NCBI GenBank assembly: GCA_021613335.1
Contig: JAJTWR010000044.1
Location: forward strand, 4,109,501 to 4,173,500
Direction of reading: 5' to 3'
Source: Whitmania pigra
Taxonomy: Eukaryota > Annelida > Clitellata > Hirudinida > Haemopidae
Length of the DNA: 64,000 bases
In this document: piece after piece, positions 11,750 through 24,401 of the stretch
Layout of the letters: each line of letters opens with the position of its first letter
Numbering within the stretch: the stretch's first letter is position 1
Notes under the pieces: model-generated
What the model saw: only the letters and a program-made list of their open reading frames with translations
Told to the model about the DNA's origin: nothing
Database searches by the model: none
Translations under genes and position numbers: made by a program

Positions 11750-14700
11750 TCAAAATGTGGCACCTTCTGACTGTGGTGTTATTGCCATCTTTTTGCTTGA
11801 GCTACGTTCCGAACTAACAGAGCTCCTCCTAATAAAACTCCTCGTGTCGGCCATGATTAGTCCCGTTGAGGGTCGTCTTGGTCGAGGTGTGGAGGTGTGG
11901 CTTTCATTTCTGCTTGGCGATTTTAAGGGTGTTTTTGAACCCGGTTGTCCCATGTCTGCTCCTGTGGTTCGTTGGCCAAACATTAAACTTGAAATTGTTT
12001 CAGAAGAGTTGACGTCATTCATCCGCAAGTGAACGACCAATTCTGATTTACTGTTACTTTCTGCAAAATTTACACAATATTATCATTCTCTGAATATATG
12101 ACGAATGCATTGTAAGACATTCTCCTACGCATATAATCCTGCAGGAAATGGGTGAGTTTGGTGGTTCTGTAAGGGACGTGGCATTGTTTGGTATTTATGG
12201 CATGGAGTACGTCACCAAGGCATGTTAATGACTTTGTCACATTTTGAATCTCTTTCATTCGAATCGGATCATGCGGCGATTTATCCATTCTTTCGGATCC
12301 AGCAAGATCAATAACGCATAACCTGGCTATGGAAAAAACTTTTTCAGTGATTGTGCTAGAGAAATGAGTTTGTTGTCCTTACCGAGTGTCTCCTGATCTG
12401 ATGAACAAACACGGAAGTTGTGTATGATGTGAGACATGTTACAATTATGAACTTTGTGAACCGTCTGACATCTTGCAAGGATTTTCTTCAAACAAATTGA
12501 AGAAAGGATTTATCTTAACTGAATTCCTGAATTATAATGATATTTTACTAGCATTTCATCATTACCGCACCTCATAATCGTTTTTGCTCTGAATTGGAAC
12601 ATTCGTCCAATTTGCCAGCATTATGCCACCATCTGAGCTTTGTTTTGTTTCGAGGTAATTTGTTTTGGAGTTGGTATTCAAAATGTCTCTGAAAAAAAGA
12701 ATTTTTATACTTTGTATACGTCAAAGTGACCTATTTACGAACAAAACCTGAAAATCTCATTTCGAAGTTCAGCCACACTACAATTTAAACCAAGAGCTTT
12801 GTTTTCGGTTGTGATAATTTTCATTAGTTCGTCTACTGAAAGTGACAAAATGCCTTTGAAATCGACGCTACCCTGAAAGGACGAGTGTGTTTTCAGAATA
12901 TTCACGACAATTTGAAGCCAAAGAAAGAAACCTCAGCAGTATAAGTTTTTCCTGAGCCTGTCTCTCCATATAAGAAAATACAAACATTCGTTCCGTACAA
13001 ACATGATATGATCGTAGGTTTCAGTAACTCAAACAACTGTGTATATTAAACAACATATTAACTAGTTGGCTGACTAGTAAAAGCCAATCGTAAAAATAAG
13101 AATTGGTGCCGACCTGTTCTTGAGACTGAGAAGGTTGAAGGATTTGTTCGCATTGAAAAATTTTGTTTCTATTCCTGTGTTGTACCTGGATAACTTGCTG
13201 GGTTACGTGGATTGATGACTTCGCACCCTTCTCAAGGAGAGGCCGAATGCGATACAATACTCCGCTCCCACGCATAACTAAATAATGTTGAGTAATTGTC
13301 ACGCTCGCTAATATCACGTCTTCTCAGCACGTACCTGGTGTTGATCGCTTGTCTGAAAAGGTGATGTAGGTGGTGTCTTTCAGAGCGTTGCAATCAGATC
13401 CAAAGTCGGAATTTTTTTCGATCGCTGATGGTGCCGAATCGTTTACAATTGTTGTTTCCCTGTGTCTTTTCTTCTCACAAGAATTCAAGTACTCCATTTT
13501 CTGTGCTGAATCCTTTTGATTTTGTACAAAATTTCCGTTTAAAAGAGGTTGTTGATTCGATCGAATGGCTTGTTTTTTTTCTTTAATTTCTTTAATCCTG
13601 ATTCCTCCCTAACATTAATGTCTAAATGAGTTACTGAATGAAGACCACAATATGAGCGAACCGACCAACCTGTTGTAATTGCAGGAGTCCCCACTCTTGG
13701 AAACACAGAAAGGACTCCTTCAGTGAATCTAGATCTTCTTTCAGATTCAAAGTGCATTCGTGATATTTTCTTAGTTTCACTTGAAGTTCTCGTGACCAAT
13801 TCCGTGTCATTTCAATGTTGGAGAAACTCTTTCATTTTTAAGTGGTCATAAATTACTTCAACTCAAGAGACAATAAATTATACTACCTTGCTAAATCTGC
13901 TTGAAAATTCTTGACACTTTTCTTTGTTTAACTGGCTGATTTTTTCTATAGACAACTTCAGTTGTTCTTTTAGAAGTTTGTTTTCGGTTTCCAGCTTGGA
14001 AACTCTTTTTTCAGAGTCAGTCCCTTGATCTGAACTCTGAAAAATTTTGTTCGTGATAAAAAGTTTTAAAAGGCGAATAGATTAAACACTAACACTGACT
14101 TTATCAAGTTGAAGTCGAACAATTTGCTCCTCCAGAAAATGTTTGTCTCTGCTTAGAACTTCGAGTTGCTTCTTCATCATCGTTATTTGATTAAAATGTT
14201 CACACGAGACTTCACATTTGCCTCCGTCTTGATGGGAGTTGAATATTTCCTCCGAATGTGAAGGTTTTGAGCGCAAGGGGATGATGCTGGTTACAATGTC
14301 ACCATCTTGAAAAATTTACACAATCGAATGTTTAAACCTATTCAGGCGATATGAAAATGCTTTTATTCCATATTATGTTTAATAAATTATTCAATTTTAT
14401 CCCATTGAATATTTGCAAGGCACAACACATTTAGTACAGGTAGAAATGAACTCAAGTGCTGTTTACATTAACTCGTACATTGCTCTTGAAATTTCTTGTT
14501 TAACTTCATTCATCAAACAATCCTTCCATCAAATTCGCAACATTTTTTTACCGCTAACTTCTGCTTCAATCCTTTCCGCTTTCTGCTGCAAGTCTTCAAT
14601 CATAGCTCTCAGATTTTTTGCCAAATTTCGTTTTTTGTGGAGAGGCACCTCATGGTGGAGTTGGAATGATGGTTTAATTTCAGCCCTGAGAAAAGGAGAA

Positions 14701-14822
14701 GAAGGAAAACTGAGGGTTCTCATTGGAGTTTGATGAACGCGGTGTACATCCGCAACCGTTTCAAGTCTCCAGATAGTGTAATTGTCCAAGATCTGGTAGT
14801 AACCAACTTCGTCATCTGCCAT
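11750..14822 (-). CDS. Divergent kinesin-14-type motor protein (C-terminal motor)
   Basis: A multi-exon gene from ATG at 14822 (MADDEVGYYQILD) to TGA at 11750-11752. An N-terminal region with coiled coils comes first (about 14610-13670; heptads in MKKQLEVLSRDKHFLEEQIV, KLETENKLLKEQLKLSIEKI and LNLKEDLDSLKESFL). A motor domain follows: RGSGVLYRIRPLLEKG (the GNIRVFCRVRP position), NVCIFLYGETGSGKTYT (P-loop), CVIDLAGSERMDKS (switch II), KSLTCLGDVLHAI, PYRTTKLTHFLQD, and a Ser/Arg-rich tail of about 70 residues. A motor placed after the coiled coil indicates kinesin-14, minus-end directed and spindle- or cilium-related in known members. Switch I is unusual: the NxxSSRSH block reads NCNMSHIIHNF. 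The intron structure is inferred by eye. Confidence 0.82.
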
Positions 14823-16229
14823 TTCCTGGAGTTAAACATTTAATTTAAAGTATGGTTGCAATTATTAAACCAGCTATTATGATTATTTAATTAAAATCCT
14901 ATTTTATTACATTAAATTCATATGTTTTCAATTGTGATGTCGTTATATAGATCGCATCTATCTAATATAATTTATATATTCTTTAAAGCACTAATTAATT
15001 TCAAATCAACCGATTGTGCTTTCGTCGTCAACAAAATGCAAATCCACGGCTACTTTTTATACCGAATTAAACCATTTTACGGACTTTTTAGCTAAATGTA
15101 AATCAAAAGTCAATTCAAAATATTTGCCGATTCTTTAATAAATTTAATGTAAATTTAATAAATCATTTTTGCCATTTTAACGAATTGCAAAAGTATAAAA
15201 TATTAAACTTTTTATAAAAAACAAACCTCTGCAAGTGTAAATTAATCAAAAATTTAACTAAATTCGACCGACATGAAATGAAGAAAATTCTTGAGTAAAC
15301 CACTCACGAGTGTCAGCCTACGAAGTAACCAACGAAAATAGCAGACAATTACTTATTATAATACAGCCTGCTCAATCAGAGCGCGTAGTGCAGAGGAAAT
15401 GCCTCTTAATGTAACTTCACTGGCGCCTATGAAACATTCAAAACTTCAAAGAATGATCCATTTTTTAATATTCAGCATTTCAATCAGTCTTGTTTGCTGC
15501 GAATATTTGTCTTTAATAGTCATGAACCCTTTTTTGATTTATGATTCTATTTTCAATCGTCGCACGTCATTCAGGCGCTTGTTTGAATTTATGACATTCA
15601 TTTATTTCGCCCCGATCTATTAATGTATTTCTAAAAGAAAAAACTTTCCAACTTTAGAATATGTATGAATTAAATTTTAAAACATGGAATCAATTGATAC
15701 TAATTCTGCGAAAAACTTTTGTCTGAGAGACTAATCCTTTCCAAATCTCAAAAAGTCCCGATAACGCAAGTTCGTGCCAAACAAGTTTTTAAGAAAATCT
15801 TCGAAAATCTTGAAGTTAGGAATTTATTTTGGCTATCAACAATACAATGGTATACTTGCTGTCGACTTTGTCCAAATCGTAATAATTTTTTGCAATTTTA
15901 AAATCGTATTTTATTTTCTCAGCTTCAAAAAAAAAGCAAGCAACGAAAGCATCACCAATGTTTGGTGCTCGCTTAAAAAATGTTAAAGAAAGAAAAGCTG
16001 ACATTATTAAAATAAAAATACCGAGTAACATCGACATAACATGTTTTCGAAAATGCACATCCATCGCTAGAGGTCATCGATAGTGTGCTCGGGTATCCGT
16101 AAAGTTTTGTGCCTAGCCCATTAGCGTACTAGCTGTTCTTGCCACCCTGGGCGGTCATAAGATTTGCCGCCCCACCAAACTCAAAGTCAGAGCCGAACAA
16201 TTTTCTAAATTACAAAATCAACTCACATC
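14823..16229. other. Intergenic, nothing recognised
   Basis: Upstream region of the kinesin gene, AT-rich. No exon, RNA or transposon end could be supported. Short frames at 15399-15623 and 15719-15986 look like chance and have no family resemblance. Confidence 0.35.
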
Positions 16230-17557
16230 TCAGAGGACTATGCTCAGTAATTCCTCAAATGAAAATGAATCCTTGACTAAGGCCAGTTATAAAGTTGCCT
16301 ACGTCCTGGCTAAAAGTGGCAAACCGTTTACAGATGGTGATGTCGTGAAGGAATATTTGTTGAAGGTGGCTGAAAAATTTGCCCAGAAAAGTCGAAACAA
16401 TTTAAAAATGTAGCTTTGGGTGCAAATACCATTGCCCGCCATGTTGCGGATATGGGTGAAAATATTGTGACTCAAATAGCGATAAATGCAAACAAGTTTC
16501 GCCATTTTTCGATTGCAATGGATAGCTGTTCTCAACTGCTTGTATTCATTAGGAGTGGGGATGAAGACATGAACATAACACAAGAGCTGGCTTCCCTACA
16601 TAGCATGTATACCGGAGAGGATATATTCAATGAATTGAAAAAAACCTTTTGCTGATGAGAAAAACATTCCACAGCCAATGTTCCTGCACTGTATTATTCA
16701 CCAGCGCGCTTTGTGTGGACATTAAATATGTGGTCATTAGCAGTTTATTGAACCCTGTGGTGAAGATGGTGAATTTAATAAGGTCATATGGGCTCAACCA
16801 TAGACAGTTCCGAGACATGTTGATAGATACAAGCACAGAATCGTTAGCATATTACACAGCAGTAAGATTACTATGTTGTGAGAAGGTTCTGAGCAGAGTA
16901 TTTACAAAAAAAAATAGGTGACTTACTGGAAAGTAAAGGCAAGCCAAAGCTATTATTGTCTGACGAAGAGTGGGTATGGAAATTTGGCTTTCGCTGCAGA
17001 TATAACTAATCATTTAAATTTTCTGAACCTAAAGCTACAAGTAGAAAAAAATCTTGTTTCTGATCTATACACCCATCTAAAGGCCTTCAGATCTAAACTT
17101 GTCTTGTTTTTGGAGCAAGTACAAACCAACAGTTTGACGCACTTTCAGCAGTGCAAAGCCTTCATGACTGAAGCAACAGCTGAGTTCCCCACGTCATTTG
17201 CATTGGAGATAATCAGAGACCTCCAGCTGCAGTTTCAGGAGCGGTTTTCTGACTTAGATTCAAAAGAAGAAGTGAGACTGTTTCAAAACAACTTTCAAGC
17301 AAATGTGGCTAGTTGCCCAGATGAACTGCAGCTAGAGATTATTGGGTTGCAAGATAATGAACTCATTTAAGTTCAAAGAAGGACTGATGGAATTTTACCA
17401 GTTTTTTGTCCAAGAAGACTTTTCTAATATCAAAACTTTTGCATCAAGAAACCTTTCAATCCTTGGGACAACATATTTGTGTGAACAAACATTTTCAAGA
17501 ATGAAATACGTAAAGAACAATTTGAGAACAAACTTGTCCAACAATTCAATTATTTGA
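16230..17557 (+). pseudogene. hAT transposase pseudogene (ZBED/GTF2IRD2-like)
   Basis: Consecutive frames encode most of a hAT transposase of the group related to GTF2IRD2 and ZBED proteins. The order is KVAYVLAKSGKPFTDGDVVK; GANTIARHVADMGENIVTQI; HFSIAMDSCSQLLVFIRS (first acidic catalytic region); VNLIRSYGLNHRQFRDML; an FAADITNHLNFLNLKLQ block; and the C-terminal LSILGTTYLCEQTFSRMKYV dimerisation motif. Several frameshifts split it (near 16410, 16650, 16915 and 17345). There is no BED finger upstream, and no terminal repeat or target duplication was found. The conserved motifs are still clear, so the insertion is moderately young. Confidence 0.85.
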
Positions 17558-17945
17558 ACAGCGTTGTTTCCGTATGGAACTCCCTACCAGACGAGATGGT
17601 ATCTGCCGATACCTTCAGACTATAATTGAACACGGGGACATCGCCTTGAGCTAGTCGCGAAGAAAGGTTCGGTCAATACTAGTAAAATTATTTGAACAGC
17701 GTTGTTTCCGTATGGAACTCCCTACCAGACGAGATGGTATCTGCCTGCATTTGTTCGCGATTTAAATCATTACTGTTTGATATAAAATTTTCAAAATTTG
17801 TATCAATTACCGACTAATTTTCAGTGAAATTTGCTTTTCTCGCTCGATGCTTACTGTTTGTTTTTTGTTGTTGCTGAGGATCGTATTAGTGGCTAATAGC
17901 CCTTCGACCAGATAAATAAATAAATAAAAATAAAATAAAAACAAA
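17548..17945 (+). mobile_element. LINE 3' tail with an internal 59-60-bp exact duplication
   Basis: Bases 17548-17607 and 17687-17745 are nearly perfect copies, each encoding LNSVVSVWNSLPDEMVSA, the end of a CR1/jockey-type reverse transcriptase. The first continues into DTFRL and then a stop. The unit ends at 17905-17941 in an AAATAAATAAAT-type tail after CTTCGACCAGATAAATAAAT, as expected for a LINE 3' terminus. It is fused directly to the end of the hAT pseudogene. Confidence 0.75.
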
Positions 17946-18360
17946 GGGTTCCATAACTATAATAGTTTGCGTTATTACAGACAGGTTCTGGAAAAAGACT
18001 TATTGATATCGAAAATGGTCAAATGAAGGCCTTTAAATATTTGAATTTATCAAAACAAGAGACTTAAATAAATAAGTTAAATTTGGAGGTTAGTCGATGT
18101 ACCATATTCAGATGCCACCATCAATAGTTTTTTGAAGTTTGTCAAGCGTCAGCATCAACCACTTCTAACGGAGGCTCGCAAGAAGATCCGGCTAAACTGG
18201 ACAAAAGAGATGTTAGGTTCGGAGATGAATTGGAACTGTTGTTTTTCTGATGAAAAGAAATTTAATTTGGATGGTTCTTATGGCTACAAATATTATTGTC
18301 ATTATACAATCAAAAGAATCAAATTAATGAAGTTTCTCTTTTTATATTCAAAGTAGATTA
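17946..18360 (+). pseudogene. Tc1/mariner (Tc3-like) transposase fragment
   Basis: The clearest part, 18132-18300, encodes KFVKRQHQPLLTEARKK, then LNWTKEML and CCFSDEKKFNLDGSYGYKYY. The SDEKKFNLDG block contains the first catalytic aspartate of the DDE/D triad and the usual downstream YYxH. Upstream bases from about 17985 encode remnants of the N-terminal DNA-binding region (QTGSGKRLIDIENG) in broken frames. The second half of the catalytic domain is missing. Confidence 0.72.
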
Positions 18361-19688
18361 GTTGAAGGTTCATCTACCGGTTCTTCGTCAGATTTAGTGA
18401 TGTTTTCTGACTCTTCGTAAATTAAGTTGTTATGGGGTGCAATTGCCCTCCCCCTCTGCCCCTTAAAAAAATAATGCCTAAAAAATTAATTTCAACAGTT
18501 TTTTTCCTTCTTTTGCATGACCACATCTAGAAACGGTGCTTTTACAATGTCCTAGATTCTAGAATTCTAGACTAAAAGATTGGAGTAATTTTTAAAATAA
18601 GATTGTAGTAGCAAAAGCAATGCGCCCCATGGAACGGGTAAAGGTTAAAGCACGTGTGTTGTTCCACAATTTAAACTCTTACGAAACATACTTCGAACCA
18701 GGGACGTCATTTCAGTTTTTTCCAAGGGAGGCAAACTTCCGCACAACTTGAGGAGATGACTTTTTTTGATTCTATCCAAAATTCAGGGAAAGCGGCAAAA
18801 CTTTTGTAAAATATCTAGAGATGACCATTTTGCGTCTAATGTCTTTGAGGCTACGGCCCCCCCACCCCACAAAAATGTTTCGAAAGTTGATGTTTCGAAA
18901 TCTTGATGCACATTTTGATGCATATTTCATTAATAAAAGCTGCTTGGTTATTGAACAAGGATTTGTAAACGAATTCTACCTTTTCCCAAAAAAATTTAAA
19001 AAAAAACTGAAAGACTTCAGGCTTCATAGTTTGGTATATAAACATTGTTAAAAAGCATTTGAAACGTAGTTTTCAAAGACTACAATTTAAAACTTAGCAA
19101 TTGAAAATGAATTTGAGTGTCCGCTCTGGACTTTTACCATTATATAAGTGTCTGCTGGCGGAAGACATGTCGTCCTTCAACCATTGTACGATGTACTATA
19201 TACTGTAGAACTATGTCTACTTTTTCATATCTTTTTATAATAATTTTTATTTTACAAAAACATGCCGACTTTTCCGCTGTAGTAACTATTTGTTTCTGAA
19301 GATTTTTCACTTGAAATCAGTGTGAACATCGAGGTAATTAATTATGGTTGAGAATACTTTCGATTATGTAATTACAAGAAAGATTTTATATTAAAAGGGT
19401 AGCTAAATTTTGACTGTGGACAAGGTCGTTATAAACAGCGGAACGTGAAGGACGGTGGAGGTGCGCGTGTTTTGCTTTTTAGCTGCGTAAGGAATCGCTA
19501 TTGTTGCTGATTGAGCGGACTTTTTCATATCTTCACTTATAGTTAATCGCTTTGCCGGAATTCTTTACATTTTTTAAAGGTTATTTAACTGATTCAGGAA
19601 ATGTTTCATCTTACTTTGTATTTCCATATTAAGGACCTGGATTCATTCTGAGTGAGGATAAAAACCAAATTTTTATTTCAGCGAAGTT
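18361..19688. other. Upstream region of the SLC17 gene with transposon-like debris
   Basis: No gene found. C-rich patches at 18445-18465 and 18855-18870, and an A/T-rich AGATTCTAGAATTCTAGA palindrome near 18550, may be transposon debris. The start at about 18701 (CAGGGACGTCATTTCAG) resembles a hAT end but has no partner. The last few hundred bases probably hold the SLC17 promoter. No core element is convincing. Confidence 0.3.
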
Positions 19689-22600
19689 ATGTCGGCAATA
19701 AAGCTTAAAGATCTCAGGGAAGAAGTTGCGGGTGAGCTGAAATTTGTTTTTGAAATGGTTTTCAATATTATGTTTTTATAATCTGAAATCTGCTTTGAAC
19801 TAAATTAGATGACAACGCTAAAGAAGTCAAGGAGGGGCTGATTGTAAAACCGAATGTTTCTACTTCAGATACCAAAATTCGTAAGCTTCCATATATTTTA
19901 GCTAGAAAGCTTAGCTATATTATGTAGTTCTAAAGTTGTTGATGAGGGTCTGAAGATTCTATCTATATTTTGTATTGTTACTATTTGTAAGGTCTCTGCT
20001 TAGATGAACTTTGGATCATTTGAAATGCATTCATTTCATACATACAAATGTGACTGAAAGGTCTGATAAATAGAAGTTCACCTTGAACTTGATTTCTTAG
20101 CTTGTTGTCCTTACATCAGCTCTCATAATTGTAAGATCTCATATTCACAAATGATAAGAAAATTATTTTTGCTCTAAATTCTAGAAACATTTAATTATTA
20201 AAATTTTTGTTAATTTGTTGCCTTTTAGCTTTAAGGTTATTGGCCAAGTTGATCTTTGAATTTTGTTTGATGAGTCATAGTCACAAATGGGGTGGTAGCA
20301 TGTGCTTGTAAAATTTTCATTGCAATGGCATTTAGATTGGTTAATGCCATGTTATTTTCACGCACATGTGATAAGCGTGGTTAGCGTACATGGATGTTCT
20401 TTATCTTTTTCTAAATAAAGATCTTAAGTATCAGCATGGTAAACCTTTTTAGGCTGCTTCTTCATCAGAATCACAGTGTAATGGATCATTGTTGAATAGG
20501 TGTCTGAGATCCAACTAGCTTTAATTAATGAGAATACTTTATGGTGATGATGGTAATGATGTTTTCAAAATGAGGTTCATCAGGTAATAATTAATTTATT
20601 ACCAATTTGTTGAGTAAATGAAGTGATTTAATAGTTGATCAAAAGTTATTCCTGTCATTAAGAAGCAATTATCATGATTGCTATTATTAAGCTGACAACC
20701 TTGCATGGTCACATTATGTTTATCTTGAACTGAATCATGCAGAATTTGTGAATGAATGATTTGTGTCTGGCACAGCTATGGGTCGTTGAGTATTTTAAAA
20801 GTGTTTTAGTTTTCATAGTAAGTTATATATTACTCAAATATTCCAGCTTTTCCATCATGTCGAACGGTGGTAGCAATCATGTCATTCTTGACAATGATCA
20901 ACTTGTACTGCATGAGAGTCAATTTGAGCATTGCCATTGTTGCCATGATCAACCACACCTATGCTGATTCTCTTGAAGTTGTATCTGCCAACAAATCATC
21001 TGAGCCTGCTTGTGAAGGAGCAAACAGCACAAAGAGTACTAAGGTCAGAGAATGTTTTTTGTGTCTGCTAAACTAAAATATAAAAATATTTTTTTTATAA
21101 ATCCATAGGTTGATGGTGATTTTCAATGGAGCACAAGTCTTCAGGGGATAATACTTGGCTCTTTTTTTTATGGCTATATTTGCACTCAGTTCTTTGGAGG
21201 AATCATGGCCCAAAAGTTTGGAAGCAAAAAACTGTTGTTGGGTGCTCTTGGTTTCAACTCAATCTTGTGCTTAGTCACACCTTTGTTTACAAGACTTCTT
21301 GGTGCTCCAATGCTCATTGTCATCAGAATCCTACAAGGAATTTTCCAGGTTTGAACCAGTGATTGAACTCTAAATAATATTGGTTGATAATGATGTCATT
21401 TATTGTAGGGCATCAGTTTCCCATGCACTCATGGTCTCATCTCCAAGTGGGCACCTCCTTTAGAAAGGAGTAAACTCATAACATTCGCTTATGCAGGTTT
21501 CTCTTGTAAATGTTGACTCTCCTTAAGCTATTTTGCTGATAATGATAACATTATCATTGAGTTCAGGATGTCAACTTGGGACTGTCATTGCCAATCCAGT
21601 GTGTGGCATGCTTGCATTTTATTCATGGGAGGCCATCTTTTATTTGTTTGGTTTGTGTTATTTTTTAATTATTAATTCTTGTCATATGTTACATATTTGT
21701 TATTTATTAAGATAAGTCGATAACACATTTCGCTTTACAAAGGTTCTCTCGGCATAGCGTTCACAATAAGTTGGTATTTCCTCATTTTTGATGACCCGAC
21801 TCTCCACCCAAGGATCCATCCTGCTGAAAGGGAATACATCTTGAGTGCTCTTGGGACAACCAAATCAAAAAAGGTAAAGTTTTGCCTATGCGATGTCCGC
21901 ATGGGGAGTGGAAGGGAGTCTGATGCGGGTCGAGCGGATGCTTGCGGGGGGCAAATATAGCTATAGTATAGCTACTTTGTTAACAATTCGACCAATAAAT
22001 TGCAAGTGAGAGCTTATAAATGCATCATTAATTAAGAATTGTAACTGTAAACATTTTTAAAATTTTATTGTGTTGCTATTGTTGCTCAACTTTAATTTGA
22101 ATTTTAATGTAAAAAATGACTTAATATTCTCATCACGCATTTATTATGCCCGCGCGTGGAGGCACGGGATGTCATTTCACCGGCCTTGAAATAAGGGAGA
22201 TTGATGTGCACTTCATGTTGCCAGTGTGTGGCCATCCACAAGGGGGGTTGGGGGGGAGTAACTTGATATGGATGGAGGTGGACAGGTGGGTGCGAAAATC
22301 CAGTTTTTGCATGGAAGTCTTGGGCTTTATCTTCCGTGGTGGAGTTGTGAAGAATATTTTTGTAAATAATTTTATAAACTTCTAGGTTGCTTTAAAAGAA
22401 CTTCCTTGGCGTTCCATCTTCACCTCAGTCCGTCTCTATGCGACCGCTAGTGCACATTTTGCCAACAACTGGGGATTCTACACCATGCTTACTTGTCTTC
22501 CAACATTTTTCAGTAAAGTCCTCAACTTTGACATTAAGAGTGTGAGTGTTTTATTAGTTTAAAATTTATTGCATCAATCTCATTCCTAAAGATGTTTTCT

Positions 22601-23332
22601 ATAAATTAGAATGGAGCCATAGCTGCTCTCCCATACTTGGTCTGTTGGTTCTTGATGGTATTCAGTGGATGGTTGGCAGACTTTTTGATAACAAAGAAAA
22701 TACTTTCTGTCACCAAAGTCAGAAAATTAGCCAATGTTGTTGGTGAGTAGCAACCAAAAAGAATTGACTGCAAGTCCAAGATTCATTCAGATATCATTAC
22801 GTTTATTTAATTTCAGGTTTGATGGGGCCAGCCATATTCTTTGTTGCCACTGGTTACATAGATTGCAACCGTGCTTTGGCTGTGTTTTGTATAATCTCTG
22901 CTGTTGGTTTGTCTGGTGTGTCATGGGCCGGATGGAGTGTCAATCATCTTGACCTTGCTCCAATTTATGCAGGTTGCTTTCCCCTCAAACAGCACCCTTT
23001 AATGGCATTCAAAAAAATCTTTTGTTTTTAGGAACTCTGATGGGTCTGACCAACACTCTTGCCACCATCCCTGGATTTGCCGGGCCTGCTGTTGCGGCTG
23101 CATTTACAGCAAAAGAGGTGAGTTAAGTTACTCATGGTGGTGCTTGTTCGATTGTTCCCTCAACAATGTTTTGTGTTTGCAGCATTCCCGTGCAGCCTGG
23201 AGAAATGTCTTCTACCTTGCAGCTGCTATCAATGCTTTTGGAGCCATCTTCTTCAGTATTTTTGGCAGTGGACAGAAACAGCCATGGGGAGTGGAAAAGC
23301 AAAAGGAGGAAGAGAAAAAAGATGAAATCTGA
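19689..23332 (+). CDS. SLC17-family anion transporter (sialin / vesicular glutamate transporter-like)
   Basis: A major-facilitator protein of about 510 residues in 12 exons, from ATG 19689 ([14 protein letters not shown]) to TGA 23330-23332. Signatures of SLC17: a first helix ending [18 protein letters not shown] with an N-glycosylation sequon in the large first lumenal loop; [35 protein letters not shown] (the MFS loop 2-3 motif); [17 protein letters not shown]; a central cytoplasmic loop [35 protein letters not shown]; and the final helices ending [10 protein letters not shown]. The C terminus is Lys/Glu-rich. Relatives move organic anions (sialic acid, glutamate or phosphate) at lysosomal, vesicular or plasma membranes. 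The substrate cannot be told from sequence alone. The intron at about 20000-20840 is the longest; the one at 21874-22385 holds G-rich repeat-like DNA. Confidence 0.92.
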
Positions 23333-23927
23333 TATTGTCAATGAAATGCCTTTTGTGGTCTAGTTGACTTTGTAGTTTTTCTGTATTTTTGTCTTAATGG
23401 AATGAATTATCTGCCATTTATATCCTATACTAAAGTAATGCCATTTAGTGATCCTCACTTTAAACATATTCAAGGTGTTTATGTCCATAATGAATAGATA
23501 ATTTTGTTTCTGAACTAGTCTGTCGGAGTTGCTTTAGTGTAGCCATGGTTAAATGTTTTATGTGTCAACAATTTCCTGGTCGATTACTTGATGTCATTAT
23601 TCCAGAAATTCATCATTGATTCATCATTTTTCTTTTGGGTTGATTTCGTGTTGCTCTTTTTTATTAAATCGCAAAATTTTATTTTTTGCTCCATTTTTAA
23701 TGTTTTCACTTTGTTTCACTTGCAATGTAATCAGTTAGAGAGAAATTGAATCCAATGTCCAAAAGAAAGTGCAAGATTGTACACAGTAGTAAGAACCTTT
23801 TGAAAATTCTCCATTTTATTTATTGAAGATAGGGGATCACACAAATGATTTGTTTGTAGTTTGTAATCCGGTTTGTTTTGATTGCGTTATGCATCCGGGG
23901 AAGATGATAAGATAATCAATCCACCAT

Positions 23928-24050
23928 TTACATAGTGCTCTTACCCGCATGCGCCCCCTGGCAGTGCAGACTGGGTTGATAACACGGTACGTAACGACTG
24001 TTATCGTTACCGCTCCATGCAGGAACGCTAGCCATTTCGGCCAACCCGAG
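23928..24050 (-). repeat. tRNA-derived SINE, copy D (tail type I)
   Basis: On the minus strand this starts GGTTGGCCGAAATGGCTAGCG (A box) and continues CGGTAACGATAACAGTCGT, with ATCAACCCAG where the B box should be. It ends GCACTATGTAAATGG, as in copies A and B. It lies downstream of the SLC17 gene and the TRIC gene. The surrounding 23333-24401 is otherwise 3' UTR and spacer. Confidence 0.72.
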
Positions 24051-24401
24051 AGATCTCAGTGTGACATTTGAAACTTTTACAAAACTGGAGTTATTACATA
24101 ACCTGTAATATATTTTCTCATAAATGCGAAGCAGCTCATGGCAAGAGCTCTCGACCAAATTAAGAAAAAAGTGCATCTGATTAATCGCATGATGCAAACT
24201 TGCAAAGCCCCCACCCCGTTTTTTTAGCACCAATACCGACCCAGGCGGGTTCCATACTGCCCTCAAAACTTTCCTATTTATGGAAAACTGCCTTTAATAG
24301 TGAGGTGGCTTTGGACAGAATCTAACTTTGACTCATTATCATTAACCGAAATGAAATTTTGATACCCAAGATTCAAAACGTGCTGATTTTATTTCCATTA
24401 C

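Noticed and set aside
18530..18575. Palindrome around AGATTCTAGAATTCTAGA as a transposon end or hairpin RNA
   Set aside because: Short and simple in sequence, with no partner end, target duplication or transcript-like context.
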